Assembly (NCBI RefSeq): GCF_003259315.1
Contig: NZ_QLLT01000001.1
Coordinates: 248,001-312,000, forward strand
Direction: 5' to 3'
From: Kitasatospora sp. SolWspMP-SS2h
GTDB lineage: Bacteria; Actinomycetota; Actinomycetes; Streptomycetales; Streptomycetaceae
DNA length: 64,000 bases
Shown: positions 18,385-26,453 of the stretch, one piece after another
How the letters are laid out: every line of letters begins with the position of its first letter
How positions within the stretch are numbered: the first letter of the stretch is position 1
The notes under the pieces: model-generated
What the model was told of the DNA's origin: nothing
What the model saw: the letters and a program-made list of their open reading frames with translations, nothing else
Database searches by the model: none
Translations under genes and position numbers: made by a program

Positions 18385-19776
18385 TCAGTCCAGCGGGGTG
18401 TGGAAGGCGGTGGTGAAGCTGGCGCCGTTGGCGAGGCTGATCACGCCGGGTTCCGGGTTGGCGATGCCGCGGTTGAAGGCGCCGCCGTAGCCGTGGCCGA
18501 TCATGAAGACGCCCCAGTTGACCACCACCGGCTCGGTACGGCCCGTCCCGTCGCCGACCGGGAAGCGCTCCACCACCGGCCGCACCCGCCGCTGCACCAC
18601 GTACGGGCCGCCCGCGGCGGCGGCCACCTTGGCCCGCCACTCCGCCTCCCCGGTCTGCCAGCCGGGGAGGACGTCGAGTCCGCCGTGCCCGGCGGTGGCC
18701 TTGAGGGTGAACTCCTCGCGGTGGGCCAGCACGTACGGCAGCAGGTCGACCTGTTCGCCGTCGGCCTCGACCTTGCGGTCGGCGAGCATCCGCGTCCACG
18801 GCAACAGGCCGTCGACCAGGGCGAGTTCGGCGGCGTCGAAGGCCGGGCGGTGGCGTTCGTCGCTGACCAGCGCGAGGCAGCCCTTGGCGCCGTACAGCTC
18901 GGTCTCCAGGGTGGCGAACAGCGCGACCAGGCCCGCGTCGGCGGCGGCCAGGATCGGGGCGGCCAGCGCGGCGTCGGCCGGGTCGACCAGGTCCTCGCTG
19001 ACGAACCAGCGGTGCACCAGGTCGATCCGCCGGCCGTGCACGTACACCCCGTCGGCGCGGGTCTCGACCTGGCCCGCGTGGCAGGGGACCGCCTCGATGC
19101 CCAGCGGGGCGAGCATCTCGGCCATCACCCGCAGCCGCGGCTCCAGGCTGGGGAAGCTGGTCGGCCAGTCCACCAGGGCGACCAGCGGGGCGGCGTCGAA
19201 GTCCAGCTCCGGGAACGCCTCGCGCCACATGGCGACCAGCAGGTGCAGGGTGTCGGCGTACTCCAGGCGGTGCTCGGCCGCGAAGCGGCGCAGCTGCTCG
19301 TCGCCGAGCATGGCCCGGTTGATCAGCGGGGTGTCGAAGCCGCCGAGCGGGCTGCCGACGTTCAGCTCCAGCAGCTTGAAGCCGCCGGCCTCCTGGTAGA
19401 GGTCGGAGCGGGCGATCCGCGGCACGGTGCGCGGCCTGCCGTCCGGGCGCAGCGAGGTGGCGATCTGGAGCGGCGACCAGCCGGCCGCCGCGGCGAACGC
19501 CCGGACGTCGCCGTCGAAGAGCCGGTGCGGCAGCGAGAGCAGCAGGTCGTAGAGGCCGCTGAGGCGGACGCCGATGTCGCGGGCGGTGGCGCCCTCCAGG
19601 AAGACCGGGCGGGTCAGGTAGTTGCCGCCCAGGGCCGCCCGCAGCGCGGTGTCCTCGGCGCAGCGCCGGGCCAGCGACTCGGCGCTCGGACGGCCGGCCA
19701 GGTAGGCGGCGGTCAGCGCGTTCTCGGCGACCGTGGGGGTGCTGGTGGCGGGGCGGGTCGGCGCGGGGCTGGTCAT
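18385..19776 (-). CDS. circularly permuted ATP-grasp-type ligase, last gene of candidate biosynthetic operon
   Basis: 463-aa protein resembling circularly permuted ATP-grasp proteins of the glutathionylspermidine-synthase type. Suggestive parts: FKLLELNVGSPLGGFDTPL (acidic E-x-N metal region, about 139-157), LVALVDWPTSFPSLEPR, and near the C-terminus FTLKATAGHGGLDVLPGW (a Lys and glycine loop for ATP) followed by YVVQRRV. Such enzymes form amide bonds using ATP. The ATG at 19776 overlaps the permease stop (ATGA), and GAGGAG lies 8 bp upstream. Role inferred from fold and from clustering with two conventional ATP-grasp ligases; substrate unknown. Confidence 0.7.
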   Translation of the reverse strand: MTSPAPTRPATSTPTVAENALTAAYLAGRPSAESLARRCAEDTALRAALGGNYLTRPVFLEGATARDIGVRLSGLYDLLLSLPHRLFDGDVRAFAAAAGWSPLQIATSLRPDGRPRTVPRIARSDLYQEAGGFKLLELNVGSPLGGFDTPLINRAMLGDEQLRRFAAEHRLEYADTLHLLVAMWREAFPELDFDAAPLVALVDWPTSFPSLEPRLRVMAEMLAPLGIEAVPCHAGQVETRADGVYVHGRRIDLVHRWFVSEDLVDPADAALAAPILAAADAGLVALFATLETELYGAKGCLALVSDERHRPAFDAAELALVDGLLPWTRMLADRKVEADGEQVDLLPYVLAHREEFTLKATAGHGGLDVLPGWQTGEAEWRAKVAAAAGGPYVVQRRVRPVVERFPVGDGTGRTEPVVVNWGVFMIGHGYGGAFNRGIANPEPGVISLANGASFTTAFHTPLD

Positions 19777-21290
19777 CGGGCTGCTCCTCGGCTGGCGGCG
19801 ACGGGGGCGGGGACGGGTTCGGCGGGGACGGGCTGGGGGTCCGCAGCGGTGGGCGCGGGGACGGACGCGGGCGCGAGCGCGGGGACGGACGCGGGCGCGA
19901 GCGCGGGGACGGACGCGGGCGCGGGGACGGACGCGGGCGCGGGGTGCGGGCCGATGGCGGTGCGGCGGCGGGCGGCGAGGTGGCGCAGGGCGTGGTGGCC
20001 GACCAGGACGATCAGGGTGCCCAGCGTGATGCCGCTCAGCGAGAAGCCGCCCGTGACGCCGATCGAGACGCCGCCGATCCCGGCGACCACGCCCGCCGCG
20101 GTGGGGACCAAGTGGACGGGGTCGCCGAAGTCGACCCGGTTGCGGACCCAGATGTTCGCGCCGAGCAGGCCGATCATGCCGTAGAGGACCACGGTGATGC
20201 CGCCGAGCACCCCGCCGGGGGTGGCGGCGACGACCGCCCCGAACTTGGGGCACAGGCCGAGCAGGACGGCGGTGCCGGCGGCCACCCAGTACGCGGCGGT
20301 GGAGTAGACCCGGGTCGCGGCCATCACGCCGATGTTCTCGGCGAAGGTGGTGGTCGGGGCGGAGCCGGTGCCGGCCGCGACCGCCGTGGCCAGGCCGTCG
20401 GCGAACAGGGCGCGGCCGAGGCTGCCGTCCAGGTCGCTGCCGGTCATCTCGGCGACGGCCCGCACGTGGCCGGTGTTCTCGGCGACCAGGGCGATCACCG
20501 CGGGCAGCGCCAGCAGGATCGCGGAGAGCCGGAACTCCGGCGCGTGCGTGGAGGGCAGGCCGATCCAGTCGGCGTGCGCCACCGCGCCGAGGTCGACCCG
20601 GAAGTGGGTGGTGACCGTGCCGGTGGCGTCGGGGGCGGTGATCGGGCCGGTGGTGAGGTCCAGCAGCCAGGAGAGGGCGAAGCCGAAGACCAGGCCGACG
20701 AAGACCGAGATCCGCCCCCAGAAGCCGCGCAGCAGGACGCCGGAGGCGAGCACCACGGCCATCGTGGCCAGCGCCGTCCACTGGTCCTGCGGCCAGTAGA
20801 TCCGGGCGACCACGGGGGCCAGGTTGAAGCCGATCAGCAGCACCACCGCCCCGGCCACCACCGGCGGGAAGAGCCGGTTGACGACGGCGCTGCCGGCCCG
20901 GTGCACGGCCAGGCCGACCAGGGCCAGCGCGATGCCGGACACCGCGACCGCGCCGGTGACGACGGCGCTGGAGCCGCCCGCCGCCCGGATCGCGGCGACC
21001 GCGCCCACGAACGAGGCGCTGGTGCCGAGGTAGCTGGGGATGCGGCCGCGCACCACCAGCAGGAAGAGCGCGGTGGCGATGCCGGACATCATGATGCCGA
21101 GGTTCGGGTCGAGGCCCATCACCAGCGGGAAGACGAAGGTGGCGCCGAACATCGCCACCACGTGCTGGGCGCCGAGGCCGACCGTCCGGGGCCAGCTGAG
21201 CCGCTGGTCGGGTCGGACGGCGGCGCCGGGGCGCGGTTCGCGGCCGTCGCCGTGCAACTCCCAGGTCAGGCCGAGCCGTTCACGCAGCAC
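19773..21290 (-). CDS. uracil/xanthine permease (NCS2 family)
   Basis: 505-aa membrane transporter of the nucleobase/ascorbate NCS2 family. N-terminal QHVVAMFGATFVFPLVMG, then about 12-14 membrane segments. The family substrate motif appears as PTTTFAENIGVMAATRVYS (N-Q-T replaced by T-T-T, as in several UraA-type proteins). The last 60 residues are a repetitive cytoplasmic tail (PAPASVPALAPASVP) coded by a DNA repeat at about 19850-19945. It overlaps the upstream MFS gene by 11 bp and the downstream gene by 4 bp. In this cluster it could import uracil or thymine or control a nucleobase intermediate. Confidence 0.9.
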   Translation of the reverse strand: MLRERLGLTWELHGDGREPRPGAAVRPDQRLSWPRTVGLGAQHVVAMFGATFVFPLVMGLDPNLGIMMSGIATALFLLVVRGRIPSYLGTSASFVGAVAAIRAAGGSSAVVTGAVAVSGIALALVGLAVHRAGSAVVNRLFPPVVAGAVVLLIGFNLAPVVARIYWPQDQWTALATMAVVLASGVLLRGFWGRISVFVGLVFGFALSWLLDLTTGPITAPDATGTVTTHFRVDLGAVAHADWIGLPSTHAPEFRLSAILLALPAVIALVAENTGHVRAVAEMTGSDLDGSLGRALFADGLATAVAAGTGSAPTTTFAENIGVMAATRVYSTAAYWVAAGTAVLLGLCPKFGAVVAATPGGVLGGITVVLYGMIGLLGANIWVRNRVDFGDPVHLVPTAAGVVAGIGGVSIGVTGGFSLSGITLGTLIVLVGHHALRHLAARRRTAIGPHPAPASVPAPASVPALAPASVPALAPASVPAPTAADPQPVPAEPVPAPVAASRGAAR

Positions 21291-22677
21291 CGGACACCTC
21301 CGCGGACGCGGACGCGGCGGACTCCACGGACGCGACGGGCTCGACGGACGCGACGGGCTCGGCGGACGCGGCAGGCTCGACGGACGCGACGGGCTCGGCG
21401 GACTTCGCGGGCCGTCCGCCGAGCCCCTGCACCAGCAGCAGCGACAGCAGGCTGAACGCGGCCAGGAACACCCACGGCCACAGCGGGCCGCGCCCCAGCA
21501 GGGCGGTCAGGACCACCGGCGACACGGCGCCGCCGATCGTCCAGGAGAGTTGGAAGGCCGCCTGGTAGCGGCCCTGGATGTGCTCCTTGGCCATCGCCAC
21601 GCTGAGCTCGTTGGACGGCGGGCCGCCGACCATCTCCGCCAGCGTGTAGACCAGCACGGCCAGCACCAGGCCCGCCTCGACCGCCCAGCCGGGCACCGCC
21701 GACAGCGCGCCGAACAGCCCGAACGCCACCGCGTTCAGGACCGCGGCCAGCGCCAGCACCCGTACGGGGTTGCGGTGTTCGCCCCAGCGGGCGACGGTGG
21801 TCTGGGCCAGCGCGACCAGGCCGGTGTTCAGCACGACCAGGGCGCCGACGATCCAGGCGGCGGCGTGCAGGGTCCCGGTGGCGTAGACGGCGAGCAGCAC
21901 CGGCAGCACCATGGCGGCCAGCACGAAGCCCAGGTTGGCGGCGACCAGGCGCAGGTAGGGCAGGTCGCGCAGGACGTCCCGGTAGCTGCCGGCCGGGCGG
22001 TCGGCGGGGGCGGCGGCGCCGGCGGGGCGGGGCTGTTCGCCGGTCGGGCGCCAGGAGGAGATCAGCCAGGCGGCGAGCAGGAAGGTCGCGGTGTTGGCGA
22101 CCACCACGGCCCGCAGGCCGGTGGTGCCGGCGAACTGGAGCAGCAGGGCGGCGACGGCCGCGCCGAAGCCCGCGCCGATGTTGCGCAGCGAGCTGGTGAG
22201 CGCGAACCAGCGCTGCCGCTCGCCCTCGCGGGCGGCCAGCACGACCAGCGGGCGGCTGGAGGTCCAGTAGATGTTCGAGCCGGTCTGCACGACCAGTTGG
22301 AACAGCACGATCATCCAGGCCTGGCGGCAGAACAGGAAGCCGAGGAAGCCGCCGGCCGACACCAGGTTGCCCACCGCGACCACGGCGCGCGGGCCGATCC
22401 GGTCCAGCAGCGGCCCGACCAGGGCGGGCACCGGCAGCGAGAGCAGGTGGCCCAGGGTCAGGGCCGCGCCGATCTCGACCAGCGGCAGGTCGGTGGTCCG
22501 GGTGAAGTAGACGACGGTGAAGGCGAGGACCAGTCCGTTGCCGAGGCTGTCGATGACGTTGGCCGCCAGGAACCGGCCGTTGCCGGTGAGGTCGGGCAGG
22601 CCGAGGAGGTGTCGCAGTCCGCGCGGCGGCTGCGGCGGCCGTGCAGACTGCGACGGCCGGGGTGCGCTGTTGTCCAT
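21280..22677 (-). CDS. MFS transporter, probable exporter of the cluster
   Basis: 465-aa major facilitator with about 12 membrane segments. Visible are DLTGNGRFLAANVIDSLGNG at the first helix, PVPALVGPLLDRIGPRAV (the MFS A-loop region) and QLSWTIGGAVSPVVL in the second half. After the last helix comes a cytoplasmic tail of VASVEP/AASAEP repeats coded by a 15-bp repeat at about 21300-21405. It lies 61 bp after the IPNS-like oxygenase gene and overlaps the permease gene, so it belongs to the same operon. Efflux of the product is the natural inference. Confidence 0.88.
   Translation of the reverse strand: MDNSAPRPSQSARPPQPPRGLRHLLGLPDLTGNGRFLAANVIDSLGNGLVLAFTVVYFTRTTDLPLVEIGAALTLGHLLSLPVPALVGPLLDRIGPRAVVAVGNLVSAGGFLGFLFCRQAWMIVLFQLVVQTGSNIYWTSSRPLVVLAAREGERQRWFALTSSLRNIGAGFGAAVAALLLQFAGTTGLRAVVVANTATFLLAAWLISSWRPTGEQPRPAGAAAPADRPAGSYRDVLRDLPYLRLVAANLGFVLAAMVLPVLLAVYATGTLHAAAWIVGALVVLNTGLVALAQTTVARWGEHRNPVRVLALAAVLNAVAFGLFGALSAVPGWAVEAGLVLAVLVYTLAEMVGGPPSNELSVAMAKEHIQGRYQAAFQLSWTIGGAVSPVVLTALLGRGPLWPWVFLAAFSLLSLLLVQGLGGRPAKSAEPVASVEPAASAEPVASVEPVASVESAASASAEVSGAA
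21300..21405. repeat. 15-bp coding repeat in MFS C-terminal tail
   Basis: Repeated units close to CGGACGCGACGGGCT encode alternating VASVE/PAASAE pentads at the end of the MFS protein. A comparable but different repeat codes the tail of the adjacent permease. Confidence 0.8.
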
Positions 22678-22738
22678 GACTCTCCTGCGGGCGCGCGGCG
22701 GCCGCCCCGGTGGCGGCCGCCGCTTGGGGGTGGGGGCG

Positions 22739-23788
22739 TCAGTTTCCGTACGCCCGGGCGAACTTGCCGGTGATGTAGGGGCCGGAGCGGACCGGGGCGT
22801 GCCGCGGCGGGTTGTCCCGGTCGGTGCAGGTGGCGATGCACTCGATCAGGGCGTCGTAGTTCGGCTGGTGGAAGAACGGCACCGAGTAGCGCTCGTTGTG
22901 GGCCTCCTCGCGGGGCGGGTTGACCACCCGGTGCACGGTGCTGACCCAGGCGTCGTTGGTCCAGATCGCCATCAGGTCGCCGATGTTGACGATGAAGGAG
23001 CCCTCGACCACGGGGACGCCCAGCCAGCGGTCGCCGGTGCGGTCGAGCACCTGGAGGCCGCCGGTGCCGTTGTCCTGGTAGAGGATGGTGAGGCTGCCCC
23101 AGTCGCTGTGCTCGCCCTTGCGCAGCTGTCCGGGTGCGGGCGGGACGGGCTGCGCCGGGTAGTAGTTGGCGGTCAGGTTGGTCATGTGCTGGTCGATCTT
23201 GTCCTCGAACCAGTCCTCGGGCAGGCCGAGTCCGAGGGCGAACAGCCGCATCAGCTCGCCGGCCAGCCGCTCCATCTCGGCGTAGTAGCCGCGGTACGCG
23301 TCGGCGAAGCCCGGCAGGTCGGGCCACGGGTTGGGGGTGCGCAGCGCCGGGGCGGCGTCGGCGGGCAGGGCGCGGGCGCCCTCGGGTTCGCCGAGCCGGT
23401 TGACGGTGAAGGTCTCCGAGACGTCGGGGCGGGCCCGTTCGGTGGCCACCGAGGCGTCCGGGTTGGACGCGGCGAGGCTGCCGCTGCGGCCGAAGCCGCG
23501 CATCAGCGGGTCGGCGGGGTCGGCCAGGTGGGCGGCCTTGACCTCCGGCGGGAGCGCGAAGAACTCGCGGGTGGCGCGGTACATCTCGGTGATGGCCTGC
23601 TCGGGGACGCCGTGGCCGACGATGACCAGGAAGCCGCTGCTGCGGCAGGTCCGGTCGATGGCCGCGGCGACCTCGGCGCGGCGGCGGGGGTCGGTGCGGG
23701 CGCCGCTCAGGTCCATGACCGGCACGTAGCCGTCCACCAGGGTCACCGGGGTGCCCGTCGGGGCGGCGGTCGCTGCCAGGGTCGGCAC
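22739..23788 (-). CDS. isopenicillin N synthase-family Fe(II)/2-oxoglutarate oxygenase
   Basis: 349-aa non-haem iron oxygenase. N-terminal DIOX_N part (PVMDLSGARTDPRRRAEV, SGFLVIVGHGVPEQAI), then the 2OG-FeII_Oxy domain with metal ligands His227 and Asp229 in HSDWGSLT and His286 in STVHRVVNP, and the 2-oxoglutarate Arg300-x-Ser302 in NERYSVPFFHQP. The same family includes thymine-7-hydroxylase, notable next to ThyX and LOG genes. The start is ambiguous: GTG at 23788 has GAGAGG well placed; GTG at 23797 adds three residues. The substrate, thymine in my hypothesis, is inferred. Confidence 0.9.
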   Translation of the reverse strand: MPTLAATAAPTGTPVTLVDGYVPVMDLSGARTDPRRRAEVAAAIDRTCRSSGFLVIVGHGVPEQAITEMYRATREFFALPPEVKAAHLADPADPLMRGFGRSGSLAASNPDASVATERARPDVSETFTVNRLGEPEGARALPADAAPALRTPNPWPDLPGFADAYRGYYAEMERLAGELMRLFALGLGLPEDWFEDKIDQHMTNLTANYYPAQPVPPAPGQLRKGEHSDWGSLTILYQDNGTGGLQVLDRTGDRWLGVPVVEGSFIVNIGDLMAIWTNDAWVSTVHRVVNPPREEAHNERYSVPFFHQPNYDALIECIATCTDRDNPPRHAPVRSGPYITGKFARAYGN

Positions 23789-23903
23789 GGTTCTCACCTC
23801 TCTGCTGGGGGCTGTCTGTTGTCTGCTGCTGTCGGTGGGGCGGCCGGGGCCGCGGTCGGCCGGGCCGGGGTCCGGGGTCGGTCAGGTGCCGGTCAGGTGC
23901 CGG

Positions 23904-24899
23904 TCAGGTGTCGTGCCGGGCGGGCACCGCCGTTTCGCGGACGGTGCTGCCGCAGCGGGTGCGCAGGACGACGGCCGGGACCTCGCCGGGGCGGGGCAGC
24001 CGCAGGGTGCGCTCCTCCGTCCAGCCGGCGAAGCGGAACTCGCCGCCGCCGAGGTGGACCAGGCCGAGCTCGGGTTCGCCGGGCGCGGTCAGGAACAGCC
24101 GGTCCGCGCGGAGCAGCACGGTGCTGGTCAGTCGGCGCTGGTGGCGCAGGAAGGCGCCGTCCGCCTCGTCCCGGTCGGTGAAGGACTCGGGGACGTCGAA
24201 GCGCAGGCCGTGGGCGGCCCGGGCGGCGGCGTCGAGCGGGGCCGGGGGTCGGGCCAGGATGCTCTCGGCCAGCACCTCGGGGGTGCGGAAGACGGGCGGG
24301 AAGAGGTCCAGCAGGGCGCGGTTGGGCAGCAGGTCGGCGACCAGGTGGACCGGGGTGCCGTCGGTGCCGGGGTGCAGCAGCCGGTGGCTGCGGCTGACGT
24401 CGCCGTACCAGAGGGTGCCCGGTGTCCACTGCTGCGGTTCGCCCTCGATGACCAGTCCGGCGCCGGGGCGGGCGGTGAGCGGCAGGTAGAGCCGGACGGT
24501 GCCCCAGGCCAGGCCGTTCTTGGTGTCGCGGTGCGGGGCGCCGCTGGCCCCGGGGGCGAGCGCCATCAGCCGGACGGCCCGTTTGGCGGCGGGCAGGGCG
24601 TCCAGCACCTCGGCGAGGTACGGGGCGCCGGCCAGCCACGGGGTGTCGGCGAAGTCGTCGCGGTCGGGGCCGCCGGCGTCGGTGCGCTCGGGGTCGCCGC
24701 CGATGCTGCGCAGCGGCAGGGTGCGCCACTGCTCGGGGACGGCGGTGAGGGCCTGGGCCGGGTAGCGCCGGCGGCGGTGCCAGTGGACCTGGCGCAGCGC
24801 CGCCAGCTCCGCGCCCAGCCGGACGACGTCGAAGTCGCCGTCCAGCCGGGCGGAGCGGGGCAGTCGGGAGAAGGCGGGGGTGGCCATGCGCTGCTGCAC
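23904..24899 (-). CDS. aspartyl/asparaginyl beta-hydroxylase-type Fe(II)/2OG oxygenase with extra C-terminal domain
   Basis: 331 aa. Residues about 85-180 match the Asp_Arg_Hydrox cupin fold: iron ligands His123 and Asp125 in GAPHRDTKNGLAWGTVRLYL and His172 in DVSRSHRLLHPG, with WTPGTLWYGD between. The last 130 residues (LAESILARPPAPLDAAAR to the end) are not part of that fold and I do not recognise them. Members hydroxylate Asp, Asn, Arg or related carbons; in natural-product clusters they act on free or carrier-bound amino acids. GTG at 24899 is used because AAGG precedes it; ATG at 24887 is possible. Same operon as the second oxygenase. Confidence 0.85.
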   Translation of the reverse strand: MQQRMATPAFSRLPRSARLDGDFDVVRLGAELAALRQVHWHRRRRYPAQALTAVPEQWRTLPLRSIGGDPERTDAGGPDRDDFADTPWLAGAPYLAEVLDALPAAKRAVRLMALAPGASGAPHRDTKNGLAWGTVRLYLPLTARPGAGLVIEGEPQQWTPGTLWYGDVSRSHRLLHPGTDGTPVHLVADLLPNRALLDLFPPVFRTPEVLAESILARPPAPLDAAARAAHGLRFDVPESFTDRDEADGAFLRHQRRLTSTVLLRADRLFLTAPGEPELGLVHLGGGEFRFAGWTEERTLRLPRPGEVPAVVLRTRCGSTVRETAVPARHDT

Positions 24900-25021
24900 G
24901 GACTGCCTTTCTCGGTCGGTGGGTGGTGACGGCGGGTGGTGCTGCTGCGGTGCCGGTAGGGGGTGCCCGTGGTGGTGCCGCTGCGGTGCCGGTGGGGGTC
25001 CGTGGCGGTGTCCGGGGCCGG

Positions 25022-25582
25022 TCAGGCCCAGCGCGGCGGCGGGGGCCGCCAGCTGTCGCAGAGCGCGAGCAGGTCGCCGGCCTTGCGGACCGGGACCAGC
25101 GAGGCGCTCTCCTCGGGCCGCATGAACCCGGCCCGGGCGATGCCCCCGACCGTGTCGAGCAGGCCGTCCCAGTAGCCGTCGGTGTTCAGGACGGTGACCG
25201 GTTTGCCGTGGTGCCCGAGGATCAGCCAGGCCCAGACCTCGAAGAGCTCCTCGACGGTGCCCAGGCCGCCCGGCAGGGCGACGAAGCAGTCGCCGAGCCG
25301 GGCCATCAGGTCCTTGCGCTCGTGCATGGTGTCGACCACGTGCAGTTCGGTGAGGCCGAGGTGGGCGACCTCGGCGTCGTGCAGCGAGCGCGGGATGACG
25401 CCGGTGACCCGGCCGCCCGCCGCCATCGCGCTGTCGGCGACCACGCCCATCAGTCCGACGCTGCCGCCGCCGTAGACGATCTCGTGCCCGGCCTCGGCGA
25501 GTTCGCGGGCGAAGGCGGCGGCCTCCCGGGCGTACACCTCGTCCCGGCCCGCCGAGGAGCCGGCGTAGACGGTGACCCGCAT
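25022..25582 (-). CDS. LOG-family nucleotide 5'-monophosphate phosphoribohydrolase
   Basis: 186-aa Rossmann-fold protein of the LOG/TIGR00730 family, which cleaves nucleoside monophosphates to free base and ribose-5-phosphate. Motifs: YGGGSVGLMG (residues 37-46), TMHERKDLM with the catalytic Arg, and PGGLGTVEELFE (104-115) with the catalytic Glu. Most members release cytokinins from AMP derivatives, but relatives in nucleoside-antibiotic clusters (MilB, BlsM) cut pyrimidine nucleotides. Its ATG overlaps the thyX stop by one base (TGATG), so the two are translated together. Release of thymine or a related base from the ThyX product is the logical guess. Confidence 0.9.
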   Translation of the reverse strand: MRVTVYAGSSAGRDEVYAREAAAFARELAEAGHEIVYGGGSVGLMGVVADSAMAAGGRVTGVIPRSLHDAEVAHLGLTELHVVDTMHERKDLMARLGDCFVALPGGLGTVEELFEVWAWLILGHHGKPVTVLNTDGYWDGLLDTVGGIARAGFMRPEESASLVPVRKAGDLLALCDSWRPPPPRWA

Positions 25583-26331
25583 CAGGGGCTGACCCGGCCG
25601 TAGGTCTCGAAGGCCGCGTGGGTGACCGGCATCAGGGCCTTCCAGGCGTCCTCCATCTGCTCGGCGACCAGCTCGATCTCGCGCTGCGGGTGCGAGGGGT
25701 AGGTGGCGTCGGCGCGGTTGGTGCGCAGGCTCAGGAAGTGCATCAGGCCGCGGGAGTTGCAGGTCGCGTACACCGAGGAGTAGGTGGCCACCGGCAGCAC
25801 CATGCGGGCGATCTCGCGGGCGATGCCGGACTCCAGCATCGCGGTGTACTCCTCGTACGCCTTGGCGTAGACGGCGTGCGCGGAGGTGAGGATCTGCTCG
25901 TGGTCCTGGTCGGTGCCCGGGACGTACTGGTAGTGGCCGGGCTTGCCCTTCTGGCGCAGCAGGCGCTCGCCGTCCGGGACGTAGAAGACCGGACGCAGCT
26001 CCCGGTAGCGGGCGCTCTCCTCGTTGAACGACCAGGTGCGGTGGCGCATCAGGTGGCGGACGGTGAAGATCGGCGCGGTGATCAGGAAGGTCATGTAGTT
26101 GTGCTCGAAGGGGCTGCCGTGGCGGCTCTTCATCAGGTAGTTGAGGAGTCCGGCGCTGTAGCCCTCGCCCTTGTCCTCGATCTGGGCGTCCTCGCCGATG
26201 GTGGAGACCCGGGCGGCCCGGACGACGCCGGCGTCGCTGGCCCGGTGGTCGACCAGTTCGACGGAGATGTCGCTGCGCAGTTCGACGCCGGGGGCGGTGT
26301 CCAGGACGGAGCCCTGCTCGCTGACCAGCAT
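25582..26331 (-). CDS. thyX: flavin-dependent thymidylate synthase (ThyX family)
   Basis: 249-aa ThyX-family enzyme: FAD-dependent methylation of dUMP (or UMP, as in PolB of polyoxin synthesis) at C5 with methylenetetrahydrofolate. The signature RHRTWSFNEESARY (residues 96-109) fits RHRx7S. SPFEHNYMTFLITAPIFTVR and YATCNSRGLMHFLSLRTN are the other conserved blocks. ATG at 26331 has AGAGGA upstream; the longer open frame upstream covers the next gene. Its place inside an operon of ATP-grasp ligases and oxygenases argues for a dedicated biosynthetic copy, though a housekeeping role cannot be excluded without the rest of the genome. Confidence 0.93.
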   Translation of the reverse strand: MLVSEQGSVLDTAPGVELRSDISVELVDHRASDAGVVRAARVSTIGEDAQIEDKGEGYSAGLLNYLMKSRHGSPFEHNYMTFLITAPIFTVRHLMRHRTWSFNEESARYRELRPVFYVPDGERLLRQKGKPGHYQYVPGTDQDHEQILTSAHAVYAKAYEEYTAMLESGIAREIARMVLPVATYSSVYATCNSRGLMHFLSLRTNRADATYPSHPQREIELVAEQMEDAWKALMPVTHAAFETYGRVSP

Positions 26332-26370
26332 GGTGGCGGTTCCTCTCGGTTCGGTCAGGTGGTGTGCCTG

Positions 26371-26412
26371 GTGCGCGTGGTGCGCGTGGTTCGGGTGGTT
26401 CGGGTGGTGCGC
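26371..26412. repeat. 9-bp GTGGTTCGG/GTGGTGCGC tandem repeat upstream of thyX
   Basis: Four to five units of GTGG(T/G)(T/C)CG(G/C)-type sequence lie in the 122-bp gap between the second ATP-grasp gene and thyX. The same unit recurs at 46798-46849. Confidence 0.75.
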
Positions 26413-26453
26413 AGTGGGACGGGCAGTACGGGGCGGTACGGGTGGTGCGCCGG

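Noticed and set aside
19840..19945. Repeat as mobile-element or attachment site
   Set aside because: It is an in-frame coding minisatellite for the permease tail, with no flanking duplication or integrase.
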